Assembly: GCA_963816155.1 (NCBI GenBank)
Contig: CAWFJE010000011.1
Location: 248,001-312,000 of the forward strand
DNA: 64,000 nucleotides
Reading direction: 5' to 3'
Source of the DNA: JAXGXJ01 sp963816155
GTDB taxonomy: Bacteria; Actinomycetota; Thermoleophilia; RBG-16-64-13
Shown: positions 1 to 10,056 of the stretch, piece after piece
Layout of the letters: each line of letters opens with the position of its first letter
Numbering within the stretch: position 1 is the stretch's first letter
The notes under the pieces: generated by a model
The model's input: the letters and a program-made list of their open reading frames with translations, nothing else
What the model was told of the DNA's origin: nothing
The model's database searches: none
Position numbers and translations under genes: made by a program

Positions 1-934
1 GGTCTCGCTGAACCAGCAGTCGAACTCCACACCGAACTCGAGTAGTTCGGCTCTCATACTGTCGAGCATGAGATCACAGCCGCGAGCCCTGAAGAAGGCT
101 ACCGCCTCCTGCACAGCCGGCGTCGCCGGCCACTCGCCACTCTCATCCCCGGCCTCGTCCTCATCAGACTCCTCCTCCGGAGCCTCCCCCACCAGAGCAG
201 CGTCCGTGGACCGAACGTCCTTCTCCCCCGTACCAGGCCTTCCTGCCGGCGGCGAGGAAGCCGCCTCTTGCAGGGTCGACACCCATGAATCTCCCACGTC
301 GGCTCTGATCTCGGCGGCGATGTCCCGCACGTAGTCTCCTTGATAGCCGTCCGCCGGCACCTCAAGATCGACCCCGAAGGACTGGGCATAGCGCGCGGCC
401 ACGCTACGGCCGAACCGGTCCATCTGCCGCCCGAAATCGTTGATGTAGAACTCGGTGGTTATGTTGTGGCCACTGAAGCTCAGGAGCCTGCGCAGGGCGT
501 CTCCATAGGCGGCGTACCGGCCGTGCCCCACATGGAGGGGACCGTTGGGGTTGACGCTGACGAACTCCAGGTTAATGCGCGGATGCGACTTCTTCTCTCC
601 GGCCCCTATCTCCTCACCCTCAGCGAGCATCTGACTCGCCGCCAGGGTGAACGCCTTGGCGCTCAGGGTGAAGTTGAGAAATCCCGGACCGGCGATCTCC
701 ACATGTCTCGACCAGGGTGGACAGTTCGGGGTCCGCGAGCACGCGCTCGCGCAACTGCTCGGCCAGCGCGCGCGGCGGCCGGCGCACCACCTTGGCGGCC
801 TGCATGCAGAAGGGCGTGGCGTAGTCGCCATGGGCTTCCTGCGCGGGGCGCTCCAGTTCACACACGGGCAGATCGCTCCACCCTTCTTCTGTCGCCCACG
901 TAGCGATCGTCGCGCGTATCCGCTCTACCAGCAC
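1..934 (-). CDS. argS: arginyl-tRNA synthetase, N-terminal part (frameshifted, cut by window edge)
   Basis: Class I aminoacyl-tRNA synthetase that charges tRNA-Arg in the cytoplasm. The GTG start at 934 opens an N-terminal additional domain. The HIGH signature reads HVGHG (codons at 523-534), preceded by SVNPNGPL, and is followed by the family motif YQGDYVRDIA. One reading-frame change is needed near 703, where the first 77 codons join the rest (resuming VEIAGPGFLNF). That looks like a base error, since both sides are canonical. An unusual acidic Glu/Asp/Ser-rich stretch, encoded at about 130-290, sits after YQGDYVRDIA. The C-terminal catalytic and anticodon-binding part lies outside the window. 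It starts 17 bases after the potassium channel stop, so the two are probably co-transcribed. Confidence 0.93.
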
Positions 935-951
935 CTGTCTCCCACTCCTTT

Positions 952-1968
952 TCAGCTGCGACCGGAGAAAGCGCCCAGCAGTTCCTCCAGCCTCGATATG
1001 TCCGTCTGGGTCCCTATGGCGATCATCATGTCCCCGGGTAGGAGGCTGAGCCCCGGAGAAGGATTGGTATCGAAGGCACCCTGCTCGTGACGCACGGCGA
1101 GGATGGTGGCCCCGGTGCGTTTGCGGATGTCGAGATCTTGGATGGACTTGCCGATCACGGGAGAGCCCTCGGCCAGAGAGAACTCCTCCACCAAGAACTC
1201 CAACTCCCCTCCCCCGGTGACCACCTCCAGATAGTCGCTGACAAGAGGCTTGAGAAGGAGAGTGGCCATCCGCCTGCCCCCGATGCCATACGGAGTGACC
1301 ACGTGATCCGCACCCGCCCTTTCCAGCTTGCTCACAGTGTCGTCGGCACTGGCTCGGGCCACGATTAGCAGACGGGGATTGAGCACGCGCGCGGACAGGG
1401 TCACGAAGATGTTCGAAGCGTCGGAGCCGAGGGCCGCTACAAGCCCCTTGGCCGAGCGCACGCCGGCCGCCTCCAACACCTCGTCCGAGCTCGCGTCTCC
1501 CCGTACTGCAAGGAACCCCGCCTGCCGGGCCGGTTCCAGCGCATCCGCATCGGCATCCACTATGACGAACTCGGCCTTGCCGGCCGCGAACTGCCGCGCG
1601 ATAGCCTGTCCAACGCGGCCGTAGCCACAGATGATGTGATGGCCCTTGAGCTTCTGCACCTGCCTCCTCACCGCCCTTCCACGAAACAATCCCGAGAGTT
1701 GATCCCCGATGATGATCTCTGTCATCACCCCGATGCCATAGAAGATGACCCCCACTCCCCCCACGATCAGCACCACTGTGAAGATGGAGCCCGCCGTAGA
1801 GAGAGGGTGCACCTCGCTGAAGCCCACCGTGAAGATGGTGGTGATGGTCATGTAGACCGCATCGAGAAGGCCCCAGCCTTCGATCAGCATGAAGCCGACA
1901 GTACCGATGATCACCGCCGCCACAAAGGCGGCCAGAACGACCAGGCCGGCCTTCAGTTCGTGGCGCAC
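952..1968 (-). CDS. two-TM potassium channel with RCK (TrkA-N/TrkA-C) domains
   Basis: MthK-like ligand-gated K+ channel subunit of 338 aa in the plasma membrane. Two transmembrane helices (about residues 9-31 and 57-80) flank a pore loop with filter TVGFSEV rather than the classic TVGYGD. They are followed by a Rossmann RCK domain beginning ICGYGRVGQ (GxGxxG nucleotide site, acidic residue in VIVDAD) and a C-terminal TrkA-C domain around residues 250-335. The start is GTG at 1968. The gene sits between rlmH (63 bases upstream) and argS (17 bases downstream) on the same strand. The ligand and ion preference cannot be read from sequence. The TVGF-E filter form is common in bacterial RCK channels, so K+ remains the best guess. 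Confidence 0.88.
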   Translation of the reverse strand: MRHELKAGLVVLAAFVAAVIIGTVGFMLIEGWGLLDAVYMTITTIFTVGFSEVHPLSTAGSIFTVVLIVGGVGVIFYGIGVMTEIIIGDQLSGLFRGRAVRRQVQKLKGHHIICGYGRVGQAIARQFAAGKAEFVIVDADADALEPARQAGFLAVRGDASSDEVLEAAGVRSAKGLVAALGSDASNIFVTLSARVLNPRLLIVARASADDTVSKLERAGADHVVTPYGIGGRRMATLLLKPLVSDYLEVVTGGGELEFLVEEFSLAEGSPVIGKSIQDLDIRKRTGATILAVRHEQGAFDTNPSPGLSLLPGDMMIAIGTQTDISRLEELLGAFSGRS

Positions 1969-2031
1969 AGTCCGTCGGACCTCACCCGTGCCGCTTCAGC
2001 CTCTTCGCCCTCCGACATCCGCTTCTCGCTT

Positions 2032-2493
2032 TCAGTGATGATACGGTTCACCCCGCTCTATGCGGAACGCCCGATAGTACTGTTCCAGCACGATGCAGCG
2101 CGCCATCTGATGGGGATAGGTGAGCCTGCCCAGCGACCACCGCGCATCCGCGGCCGAAAGGACGCTCTCATCCAGCCCCGCGGCACCCCCCAGTATAAAC
2201 TGGAAGTGACTGTGCCCGTGCAGTTTCTTCTCGGCCAGGAAGGCGCTCAGACCCTCCGACGAGTGCTCCGTCCCGAAGAGGTCCAAGGCGACACTGAAGG
2301 CGGCCGGCCGCAGCAGCGCCAGCAGCGCAGTCGCTTCCCTGCTCCGCGCCGAGTCTTCTCCGGCCGCCAGAGGAGACTCGGCGACTTCGAAGACCTCCAG
2401 CGCGGAATAGGGGCGCAGTAGCTTCTCGTAGTGCTGCCATACAGCGCCGTACTCGCGGCTCAGTCTACCTACACAGGCGAAGGTGGCACGCAT
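2032..2493 (-). CDS. rlmH: 23S rRNA (pseudouridine-1915-N3)-methyltransferase RlmH
   Basis: SPOUT-class methyltransferase that methylates pseudouridine 1915 of 23S rRNA in helix 69 of assembled ribosomes. The product is 153 aa, matching the roughly 155 aa of the family. Diagnostic features are the central FILGGAAGLDE (S-adenosylmethionine trefoil knot), TYPHQMARCIVLEQYYRAF and the C-terminal GEPYHH. The open frame extends further upstream, but the family start corresponds to MRATFACVG, so ATG at 2493 is chosen. It leads a short minus-strand run with the potassium channel and argS. Confidence 0.93.
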   Translation of the reverse strand: MRATFACVGRLSREYGAVWQHYEKLLRPYSALEVFEVAESPLAAGEDSARSREATALLALLRPAAFSVALDLFGTEHSSEGLSAFLAEKKLHGHSHFQFILGGAAGLDESVLSAADARWSLGRLTYPHQMARCIVLEQYYRAFRIERGEPYHH

Positions 2494-2683
2494 GATGGAC
2501 GATTCTACCGCAGCGCTCGTCCACGGCCCGGCTGTGAGGAACATCTTGACGATTGCTTCACGCCGGGACTTGACATTCACAGCCTCTACCGACCACAATA
2601 GCCCGCGGTCGTTCCCATCGAGGGCGATCCGTAAACAGGCGGCCCGAAGTAGGGTCGCCGCGACACCTTCAGGGGGGATATGC

Positions 2684-2968
2684 ATGCTCCATGAGCCGGC
2701 CCACCAAGAGCACGGCATCGATGACGCGACAGCCTACAAACGACGCCTGGGGCTCTGGATGCTGTTGTTCTACAGCATCCTGTACGTGATCTTCATCATC
2801 ATCAACGTAGCGTGGCCGTCCGCTATGGGCACTGAAGTGCTGGCCGGGCTCAACCTGGCCATCATCTACGGCTTCGCACTTATTCTCGTGGCCTTCGTGC
2901 TGGCCCTGATCTACAACTGGCTCTGCACGCGTCACGAGAAGTCTTTCGAAGGCAAGGGGAAGGTCTGA
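2684..2968 (+). CDS. DUF485 small membrane subunit of solute symporter
   Basis: Small (94 aa) two-helix membrane protein of the DUF485 type that accompanies ActP-like sodium:solute symporters. A basic RRLG segment is followed by hydrophobic helices at about residues 28-48 (LFYSILYVIFIIINV) and 60-83 (IIYGFALILVAFVLALIYNW), with a charged tail. The ATG at 2684 is preceded by the purine-rich AGGGGGG at 2671-2677; the open frame upstream lacks this and is not conserved. The stop is one base before the start of the symporter, so translation is probably coupled. The accessory role is known from family context only. Confidence 0.82.
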   Translation: MLHEPAHQEHGIDDATAYKRRLGLWMLLFYSILYVIFIIINVAWPSAMGTEVLAGLNLAIIYGFALILVAFVLALIYNWLCTRHEKSFEGKGKV

Positions 2969-2969
2969 C

Positions 2970-4953
2970 ATGGGTGGAGAAGTTCAGACTCTTGCCGTAA
3001 TCATCTTCGTCGTTATCGTCGGACTCGTCCTCTTCGTCTCGTTCTACAGTGCCCGCCGCTCCAAGTCTGCCAGCGGCTACTATGCCGCCGGTGGACGCAT
3101 CCACTGGGGAGTCAACGGCGTCGCCTTCGCCGGCGACTATCTCTCGGCCGCCTCGTTCCTGGGGATCTGCGGCATGATCGCCACCTCGGGTTACGACGGC
3201 TTCCTCTACTCCATCGGTTATCTGGCCGGCTGGGTAGTGGCCCTGTTCGTGGTGGCAGAACCGATGCGCCGTTTGGGCCGCTACACCTTCACCGATGCCC
3301 TCGACGCCAAGTTCAACAAGCGCAGCATCAAGCTCTTCGCGGCTATCGCCACTCTCATCGTCTCGATCTTCTACCTCATCCCCCAGATGGTGGGAGCTGG
3401 GGTGCTGATCCAGCCGCTCCTCGGTCTGCCCCAGTGGGTGGGCGTGGTCCTCGTCGGTGCCATCGTGATCACGATCGTGGCCACCGCGGGCATGACCTCC
3501 ACCACCTACGTGCAGTTCATCAAGGGTACGCTCTTGATCGTGTTCGCCCTCATCATCGTGGTGGCCCTCTGCGTGAGGGGCCTCTCCACCGAACCGGATC
3601 AGGGTGGACGCGTCCCCTTCTATCACTACAAGACCATCACCGCCACGCAGACGGGTGACACGATCACGCCTGAAGATTCGGCGTATCAGGTCGTCGCTCA
3701 GCAGGAAGTGGATGTGAAGGGCAAGACCCTCACCTTCGTCCAACTGCAGCAGGGCGACGTGGCCACCTGGTGGAAGGCCGACATCGCCGAATCGGGAGTC
3801 ACCCTCCACGAGACACAGGAACAGGTTGTCGCGGAGGATGGGACCAAATACACCAACGGCGCGCCTGAGTCGAAGGACAACAAACTCCGGCAGGTGAGCA
3901 ACATGAGCGCCATAGCCGGAGACCCCGCCGCCGAGACAGGGGCGGTCAGTCCCTTCAAGTACTTGGCCCTTGTCGGTGACCCTGAGAGTACGATCGTTCT
4001 GTGGAAGACCACTCATTTCCAGAACGAAGGCGACGCCGTGACGGTGTTCTACCAGAACCCCGTGCCCGGCGACACAGTGGTGCGACCCGGCCAGTACTTC
4101 AAGCTGGAGGGTTCGGCCCTTGATCGTGTCGACTTCGTCTCGCTCATGATCGCCCTCTTCCTGGGTACTGCCGCGCTCCCCCACATCCTCATCCGGTACT
4201 ACACCGTGCCCAGCCAGAGAGCCGCTCGGAAGTCGACGGTTGTGGCCATCGCCGCTATCGGCTTCTTCTACGTCCTGACGTTGTTCTTGGGTCTGGGAGC
4301 CATGACCAGCGCAGTCGTCAACCCGCTCGACAACAACATGTCGGCGCCTCTGCTGGCGAATTCCTTCGGCACCTTCCTGTTTGCCATGATCTCCGCTATC
4401 GCCTTCGCCACGGTGCTGGGAACGGTGAGCGGACTCATCATCGCGGCCTCTGGAGCCGTGGCCCACGACCTCATGGACCGCTTCGGCGGCCTGATCAAGA
4501 ACGATAAGCAGAAGGTCCAAGCGGGCCGGATCTCGGCCTTCGTGGTCGGCGCTATCGCCATCCTGCTCGGGATCGCGTTCCAGGGCATCAACGTCTCCTT
4601 CCTCGTCGGCCTGGCCTTCGCTGTGGCCGCCTCGGCGAACCTGCCCTGCATCATCATGATGCTGTTCTGGAAGGGCACCACCTCCAAAGGCATGGTGGCT
4701 TCCATAGTCGTGGGTATCGTGACGGCTGTAGGGCCTCATCGCCTTCTCCCCCACGGCTTGGGAACTCTACGGGCTCGCTCCCGCCGACGCTCCCTTCCCG
4801 CTGAAGAACCCGGGCATCATCTCCATCCCGCTGAGCTTCCTCGCCATCTTCTTGGTGTCGAAGTTCACGAAGAAGGACATGGTGGCCGAGCAGCCGATGA
4901 AACCCAAAGTCGCCGCGCCCGAGCCGGCAGCCGCTGTGGCCCCCGCCGAATAG
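2970..4953 (+). CDS. sodium:solute symporter, ActP/acetate-permease-like (one frameshift)
   Basis: Integral membrane cation:solute symporter (SSS family), probably for acetate or another short monocarboxylate. It has N-terminal YYAAGGRIHWGVNG, GDYLSAASFLG and multiple hydrophobic helices through residue 590. The frame must shift at the GGG run 4731-4733 (one G too many). The downstream frame then reads GLIAFSPTAWELYG and ends at TAG 4951-4953, giving about 660 residues. Between helices at about residues 207 and 390 lies a hydrophilic insert of roughly 180 residues, starting YHYKTITATQTGD, that E. coli ActP (549 aa) does not have; it probably forms an external domain. Partner: the DUF485 gene immediately upstream. 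Substrate is inferred from family and from the facing acetate transporter. Confidence 0.88.
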
Positions 4954-4973
4954 GACGGCATACAGCAGCAACC

Positions 4974-5016
4974 AAAAAGCGCCGCCGGATGCACGTGCAT
5001 CCGGCGGCGCTTTTTT
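4974..5016. terminator. bidirectional intrinsic terminator (perfect palindrome)
   Basis: A 32-base perfect palindrome at 4979-5010 (arms GCGCCGCCGGATGCAC and complement, no unpaired loop by symmetry) is preceded by AAAAA and followed by TTTTTT. It lies between the convergent symporter (+) and the 5066-6122 genes (-), so it can serve both strands. Confidence 0.9.
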
Positions 5017-5065
5017 ATGCGGTCTTCTCTGTACTTCGCTCGACCGCGCCCTTCGCCCTCTCGGT

Positions 5066-5383
5066 CTAGAAGAGCACCTTCGTCTCGAGTGGCAGGCCGG
5101 TGTAACCGGCGACTGAGTAATACACGGCGCGGTCGAAGAACCGTCCCAGTTCCCTGTTCAGATCCACGGCCTTCTGCAGGTCCATGGCCGACTCGAACAC
5201 TCCGTGCTGGCGCGACGACATCCAGATCTCGTGCTTGAACAGAAGGACGGCGCTCACCAGTTCTGCGAGCGGCAGACCCTGGACGGACCGTGTCTGTCCC
5301 AGTTTGTGGAAATACTCGGCCATGTCGCCTTCAGTCGCGGACCCGGTGAAGTACTCATCCACTTTGGACAAGAGCGAATTCAC
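5066..5383 (-). CDS. helical RsbRD_N-like protein or C-terminal domain of acetate transporter
   Basis: 105-residue, probably all-alpha protein beginning LLSKVDEYFTGSATEGD, with the pattern EYFHKLGQTRSVQGLPLAELVSAVLLFKHEIW and an Asn-Arg-Glu-Leu-Gly segment. This resembles the RsbR/RsbRD N-terminal sensor fold; the assignment is by pattern only. GTG at 5383 lies inside the end of the acetate transporter frame (29-base overlap) in another frame. An upstream in-frame TGA just before this GTG makes a separate overlapping gene possible. Given how many frameshifts this contig has, a fusion to the transporter broken by an indel is also possible. No clear Shine-Dalgarno precedes the GTG. Confidence 0.55.
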   Translation of the reverse strand: MNSLLSKVDEYFTGSATEGDMAEYFHKLGQTRSVQGLPLAELVSAVLLFKHEIWMSSRQHGVFESAMDLQKAVDLNRELGRFFDRAVYYSVAGYTGLPLETKVLF

Positions 5384-6122
5384 TGGCGTTCATGAGGTCG
5401 TTCTCAGGCACCACCGCGTAGGTGGTCGTCTGGGGGCTGAGTCGGATGTCGTTCAGCCACATGCGGGCGATCTCTTCGCCGTAGTCGCTGACGAAAGCCT
5501 TGGGCAGATGGCTGATGGGGCCGAGGGGAAGGAGCACCCGCCTGTAGGCCTCGTTGAGGATCTGCGCCGCGGCCGCATAGAGGGCTGCCAGACCCGTGAC
5601 GATGCCCACGTAGCCGGCCACGGTGCCCACGGTCGCATTCCCGGAGAAGTCGCGGATGGCGAGGAGCAAGAACAGGAGCGTCAGCAGTCCGAAGACCACC
5701 TGCAGAGCCCGGTTCAGCCGCAGCGTGCCCACGAACATGTAGGCGGTGAAGATACCCCACGCGAGCAAGAACCAGCCCATGGCCTCCACAGTGGGGGCCT
5801 GCGCGGCCGCCGCATCGGAAAAGATGCTGGGCAGTAGCCAGATGGATACCAGAGTGAGCCAGAAGGCACCGTAGGACGTGAAGGCCAGCGTTCCAAACGT
5901 GTTGTTCTTCTTCCACTCCATGATGCCGGCGATCAACTGAGCGATGCCGCCGTACCAGATGCCGATGGCGAGTATCATGGCGTTGAGTTCAAACAATCCC
6001 GCGTTGTGCAGGTTGAGCAGGATGGTGGTGAGCGCGAACCCCATGAGCCCCAACGGGGCCGGGTTGGCGTTGGTATCCAGCAGCTTGGTGACCGTTTCGT
6101 TTGACGTTATTGAGTTCGCCAT
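5355..6122 (-). CDS. acetate uptake transporter, GPR1/FUN34/YaaH (SatP) family
   Basis: Six-helix membrane transporter for acetate or succinate, 255 aa. The family signature NPAPLGLMGFALTT is at residues 20-33 and is followed by helices to about residue 190. A cytoplasmic tail of about 55 residues (LPLGPISHLPKAFV onward) is longer than in E. coli SatP (188 aa). ATG at 6122 has AGGAAGGA upstream at good spacing. It faces the ActP-like symporter across the palindromic terminator and is divergent from the PHP gene, forming an acetate-handling locus. Confidence 0.9.
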   Translation of the reverse strand: MANSITSNETVTKLLDTNANPAPLGLMGFALTTILLNLHNAGLFELNAMILAIGIWYGGIAQLIAGIMEWKKNNTFGTLAFTSYGAFWLTLVSIWLLPSIFSDAAAAQAPTVEAMGWFLLAWGIFTAYMFVGTLRLNRALQVVFGLLTLLFLLLAIRDFSGNATVGTVAGYVGIVTGLAALYAAAAQILNEAYRRVLLPLGPISHLPKAFVSDYGEEIARMWLNDIRLSPQTTTYAVVPENDLMNASEFALVQSG

Positions 6123-6315
6123 CTACATCCTTCCTCTCGAACACATCTGTAGCTTAGTTGCCGTTGGGATATCGCCGCACCGGCCGGAGCGGCCGAAAGC
6201 GAACGGCGGACACTATACGCGCGGCGGGCGGGGCTTGTCCACTCGCCCGCCCAGAGCGCGGATTCTAGTAGAATTGCCGTCGCCCGTCTTCGTATGGCCA
6301 ATCTGAGAGGAATCA

Positions 6316-7017
6316 GTGACTGAGACCATCCGCGTCGACCTGCACTGTCACTCGTCACTGAGTGACGGAGACGACACACCTGAGGAGGTGGCGCACCACC
6401 TCGCCGTCGCCGGAGTCTCGTGGGCATCCCTGACCGACCACAACACCTCTGGAGGGCGCGAGCGCTTCAAGCAGGCGCTGCAGCGGTTCACATCCAGTAC
6501 CTATCCGGTCTGGAACTGGACGCGTCGTCTCCGATCGGGCCTCTGCATCTCCTGGCCTACGGCGTGGATGCGCAGGACCCCGTTCTCCGGGAGTCGCTCA
6601 GAGCCGCCCACGAACCCTGGCGCGCCTCTCGGCCACCGGACACGGCCCAGGCGATTGAACTCGTTCACGATGCCGGGGGACTGGTCTTTGTCGCCCACCC
6701 CATCCCTTCGCTGGGCAGCTTCGAAAGACTGGAGGAGGCGCTCGATCGGCTCCAACCTCAGGGCCTCGACGGCCTTGAGGTCTTCCACAAGCCTTCGCCG
6801 GCAGATGTTCAGGAACGAGTTCGTGAGGTCGCCGAGCGCAGAGGACTCCTCATGAGCGCGGGAAGCGATTATCATGGTCTGCTGAACGACGACGGGGCCA
6901 GCCCCGGGATCGATATGCCCTTGCCGTACTGGAGGGCTTTCACAGCCGCTCTTCGCTCCGCTCGCGAAGCGAGGGCTGCCCGATTACTGTTGACAGAAGC
7001 AACTCGAGAGGGAGGCA
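6316..7017 (+). CDS. PHP-domain phosphoesterase (frameshifted)
   Basis: Polymerase and histidinol phosphatase (PHP) metalloesterase of about 230 residues, cytoplasmic. Metal-binding motifs are DLHCHSSLSDG at the N terminus, TDHNT, AHPIPS and the C-terminal SAGSDYHG, so the active site looks complete. A frame change is needed near 6488, where LQR joins VHIQYLSGLELD. Start is GTG at 6316 with AGAGGAAT upstream. After the PHP domain the frame runs without a stop into the following membrane sensor gene. Because AGGGAGG precedes ATG 7018, two genes are proposed, with a lost stop as one explanation; a true fusion is the alternative. Substrate unknown. Confidence 0.8.
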
Positions 7018-9983
7018 TGTTGGACTCCGACAAACCGCAAAGCGAACGATCCGCACCGCCACGCCGGACGAGATTCATCCTCCGCATCGTCCTTCCGGCC
7101 GTGCTGGCGGTCATACTCTTCATTCTGGCCATCTTCCTGGTGCTCATCCCCAGTTTCGAGGACGAACTCCTCGCGGGCAAGCAGGAGACCACGCAGGAAC
7201 TAACACGAGCGGCCGTCAGCATCCTCAACGACTACTACGCACAGGAGACCGCGGGAGAACTCACCCGCGAAGAGGCCCAAAGACAGGCTGCGGGGGTCAT
7301 CGAGCAACTACGGTGGGGCGACGAGAATCTGGACTATTTCTGGATTACGGACATGCACCCCACCATGATCATGCACCCCTACCTACCCGAACTCAACGGC
7401 CAAGACCTCACCACATACGAGGATCAGGCGGGCAACTATCTCTTCGTCGACATGGTCAACGTGGTCGAGGAATCCGGTTCAGGGTTCGTGGAGTACTACT
7501 GGCAGTTCCAGGACGACCCCGACACGATCGTTCAGAAGCTGTCGTATGTGGAGGCGTTCGCTCCCTGGGATTGGGTCGTGGGGACCGGTATCTACATGGA
7601 GGACGTCAACGCGGCCATCGCGGCCGTGGAGCGCAATCTGATCTACGTCTCCATAGCCATCGTGATCATCATCGCGCTGCTCCTCTTCTACGGTCTGCGC
7701 CAGAGCTTCAAGATCGAACGGCAGCGCGAGACGGCAGAGGAGGGACTCAAGGAATCGCACGAGAGGTACCGGGCGCTCGTGGAGGCGTCCACGGAAGGTC
7801 TGCTCATGACCCTGGATGGGCGGTCCACCTACTTCAACAAGCCCTTCCTCGACATGCTCGGCTATGCCCCTGAGGAACTGGCCGGCATGCCGCTCGACCA
7901 GGTGTTCCTCAGCGACACAGAAGCGGAGAAGGAGGCACTGGCTCCTCTCGAAGCGCTCACCAAAGGAGATCTGGAAGGCGTACCGCCCAGCTTCGAAGCC
8001 CGCCTGCGTGCCAAAGACGGCCATGCCGTGGAGGCCCTCGTGGTCGCCACGCCCATCGAACTGGGCGGGAAGCACGGCTACATCCTCATCGCCCGCTCGC
8101 TGAGCGGTCAGAAGGCCATGGCAGCCGCCCTCGACGAGACCAGGCGTCAGTTCCGGAACATGTCGGACGTGCTCAGCCTGGGCATGTTCCGCAGCACCTG
8201 GGGCCGCAAGGCGGGGCTCATCGATGTGAACCCGGCCATGCGCAACATCCTGCGCCTGCCTCCCTCCGTGGACCTGGTGGGCACCGACTGGCTGGAGAGG
8301 ATCGTCGACAACGAGGAGCGCGAGGCCCTCATCTCCCGCCTGAACAGAGACAAGGTGGTGCAGGACTACAGGCTGGGACTTCGCAGCCACGATGGTGGTC
8401 GCACCGACGTCTCCCTCTTCGCCGTCCTCATCGAGGACGAGAGCGGCCAAGTGATCTTCTGCGACGGCATCATAGAGGACATTACCAAGCAGCGCAGAGG
8501 TGAAGAGGAGCGCGAGGCGCTCATCGCTCAGCTGCAGACATCGCTGTTCTTCCTGCAGGAGCCCCTCAGCCAATCGATCAGCCCCGCCCTGTCGCTCGAT
8601 ATGGACCAACCCATCTCGCGGGCGGCCATGCTGATGACCAAGAACAACGCCGGAGCGGTGTTCGTCACCGGTCCGTCCGGCGATGGAGAGCTCATCGGTA
8701 TCGTGACCGACCACGACTTCCGGGAGCGAGTGGTCGCCCAAGGCGTGGCCACCGACGCCACGCTCCGCTCCATAATGACCGCTCCGGTGGCCACCATCGG
8801 AATACACGCGCCCATCTACGAAGCCCTGCTCCACATGCAGGAACGCAACGTGGATTACCTTGCCGTCATAGATGAGACGGGGAGACTCAGTGGTGTCATC
8901 CACCTGCGCGACCTCGTCCATTACCAGCGCTCGTCGTCGGTGATCATCACCGATTCGGTGCGCAGGGCGCGGTCGGTAGAAGACATCGTTGAGGCACACC
9001 ACCGCCTGCCGGCCTTGGTCAAGGCCGTGGTCGACTCGGGAGCCGACACCCGCTACCTCAACCGCATCATCAGCGGCGTCTCCGATGGGGTGGTGCAACG
9101 CCTCATCGAGATGGCCCAAGAGAAACTGGGGCCGGCACCTGCCCGCTTCGCCTTCCTGGCCCTCGGCAGCGAAGGACGTGAAGAGCAGACCCTCCTCACC
9201 GACCAGGACAACGCCCTCCTCTACGAGGACCCGCCCGAGGACAAGGCCGAGGAGACGGCACAATACTTCCTGAGCATGGGCACCCTGGTCTCCGACTGGC
9301 TCGCCCAGGCGGGCTACGCCTACTGCGAGGGCGGCGTCATGGCCAAGAATCCCAGGTGGAACCTCTCGCAATCCAAGTGGAGAGATCAGTTCATCTACTG
9401 GGTGCACAACGCCGATCCTCAGCAACTGCTGGAACTCAACATGCTCTTCGATTTCCGCGCCGTGAGCGGTGAGAAGCAGTTCGCCCGCGATCTACGGACC
9501 TGGGTCTTCGAGCAGATGCAGGAATACCCACTGTTCTTCCTGCACTTCGCTCAGAACGCGCTACTGTACAAGCCGCCCCTCAGCCTGTTGGGCAACATCC
9601 AGGCCACTTCCACAGACGACGGCCGCAAAGCTGTCAGCCTCAAGGAAGCCCTGATGCCCATCGTCAACTTCGCGCGGCTCTACGCTCTCAAGAACCAGAT
9701 CGACTCGACCAACACGCTCGATCGACTTGCGGAGTTGCGAGAGCGGGGCATCATCACCAGTGAGAGCTACGAACAGATCGTGCCCGACTACGAAACTCTG
9801 ATGCGCATCCGGCTGCAGCGGCAGGCGAATGCCATGGAGGAGAACCACAAACCCAGCAACCTGATCCTGCCCCAACAGCTCACCTCGGCCGAAGAGATGA
9901 AGCTCAAGCGCCTCTTCTCCGCCACGGAGGACCTGCGCAGGAAGATCAGCTACGACTTCCTGGGGGGCATCTCAGGCTTCTAG
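7018..9983 (+). CDS. membrane signalling protein: Cache, PAS x2, CBS pair, DUF294 nucleotidyltransferase
   Basis: 988-residue predicted sensor. TM1 (about 20-42) and TM2 (about 205-225) enclose an extracytoplasmic single-Cache domain (FWITDMHPTMIMHPY, WDWVVGTGIYMEDV). Next come PAS domains near 250-345 and 378-490, a CBS pair at about 530-636, and a GlnD-type nucleotidyltransferase (DUF294) with LGSEGREEQ and TDQDNAL near 715-735, then DUF294_C. The GS...R/DxD residues are intact, so nucleotidyl transfer is plausible. DUF294/CBS proteins are commonly encoded beside sodium:solute symporters, and an ActP-like symporter sits 2 kb away. A role in sensing small carboxylates is inference. The start is ATG 7018 after AGGGAGG. 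Confidence 0.85.
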
Positions 9984-9995
9984 TCTGACGAGAGA

Positions 9996-10027
9996 GCCGG
10001 GCCGCGCCCTTCATGGCGCGGCCCGGC
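9996..10027 (+). terminator. strong hairpin after the DUF294 gene
   Basis: A 13-bp perfect GC-rich stem (GCCGGGCCGCGCC and its complement) with the hexaloop CTTCAT starts 12 bases after the TAG stop. No T-run follows, so this is a probable but not classic intrinsic terminator. Confidence 0.65.
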
Positions 10028-10056
10028 CACGACGTAACCGTTTCCCCGGACCGAGA

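Noticed and set aside
2880..4754. Very long open frame on the minus strand opposite the symporter (over 600 codons)
   Set aside because: It is Asp/Glu/His/Gly-rich low-complexity translation antisense to a clear membrane transporter, a usual result of high-GC codon bias.
7479..9425. Long minus-strand open frame opposite the Cache-PAS-CBS-DUF294 gene
   Set aside because: Antisense shadow with no domain or ribosome site; the plus-strand reading carries all motifs.
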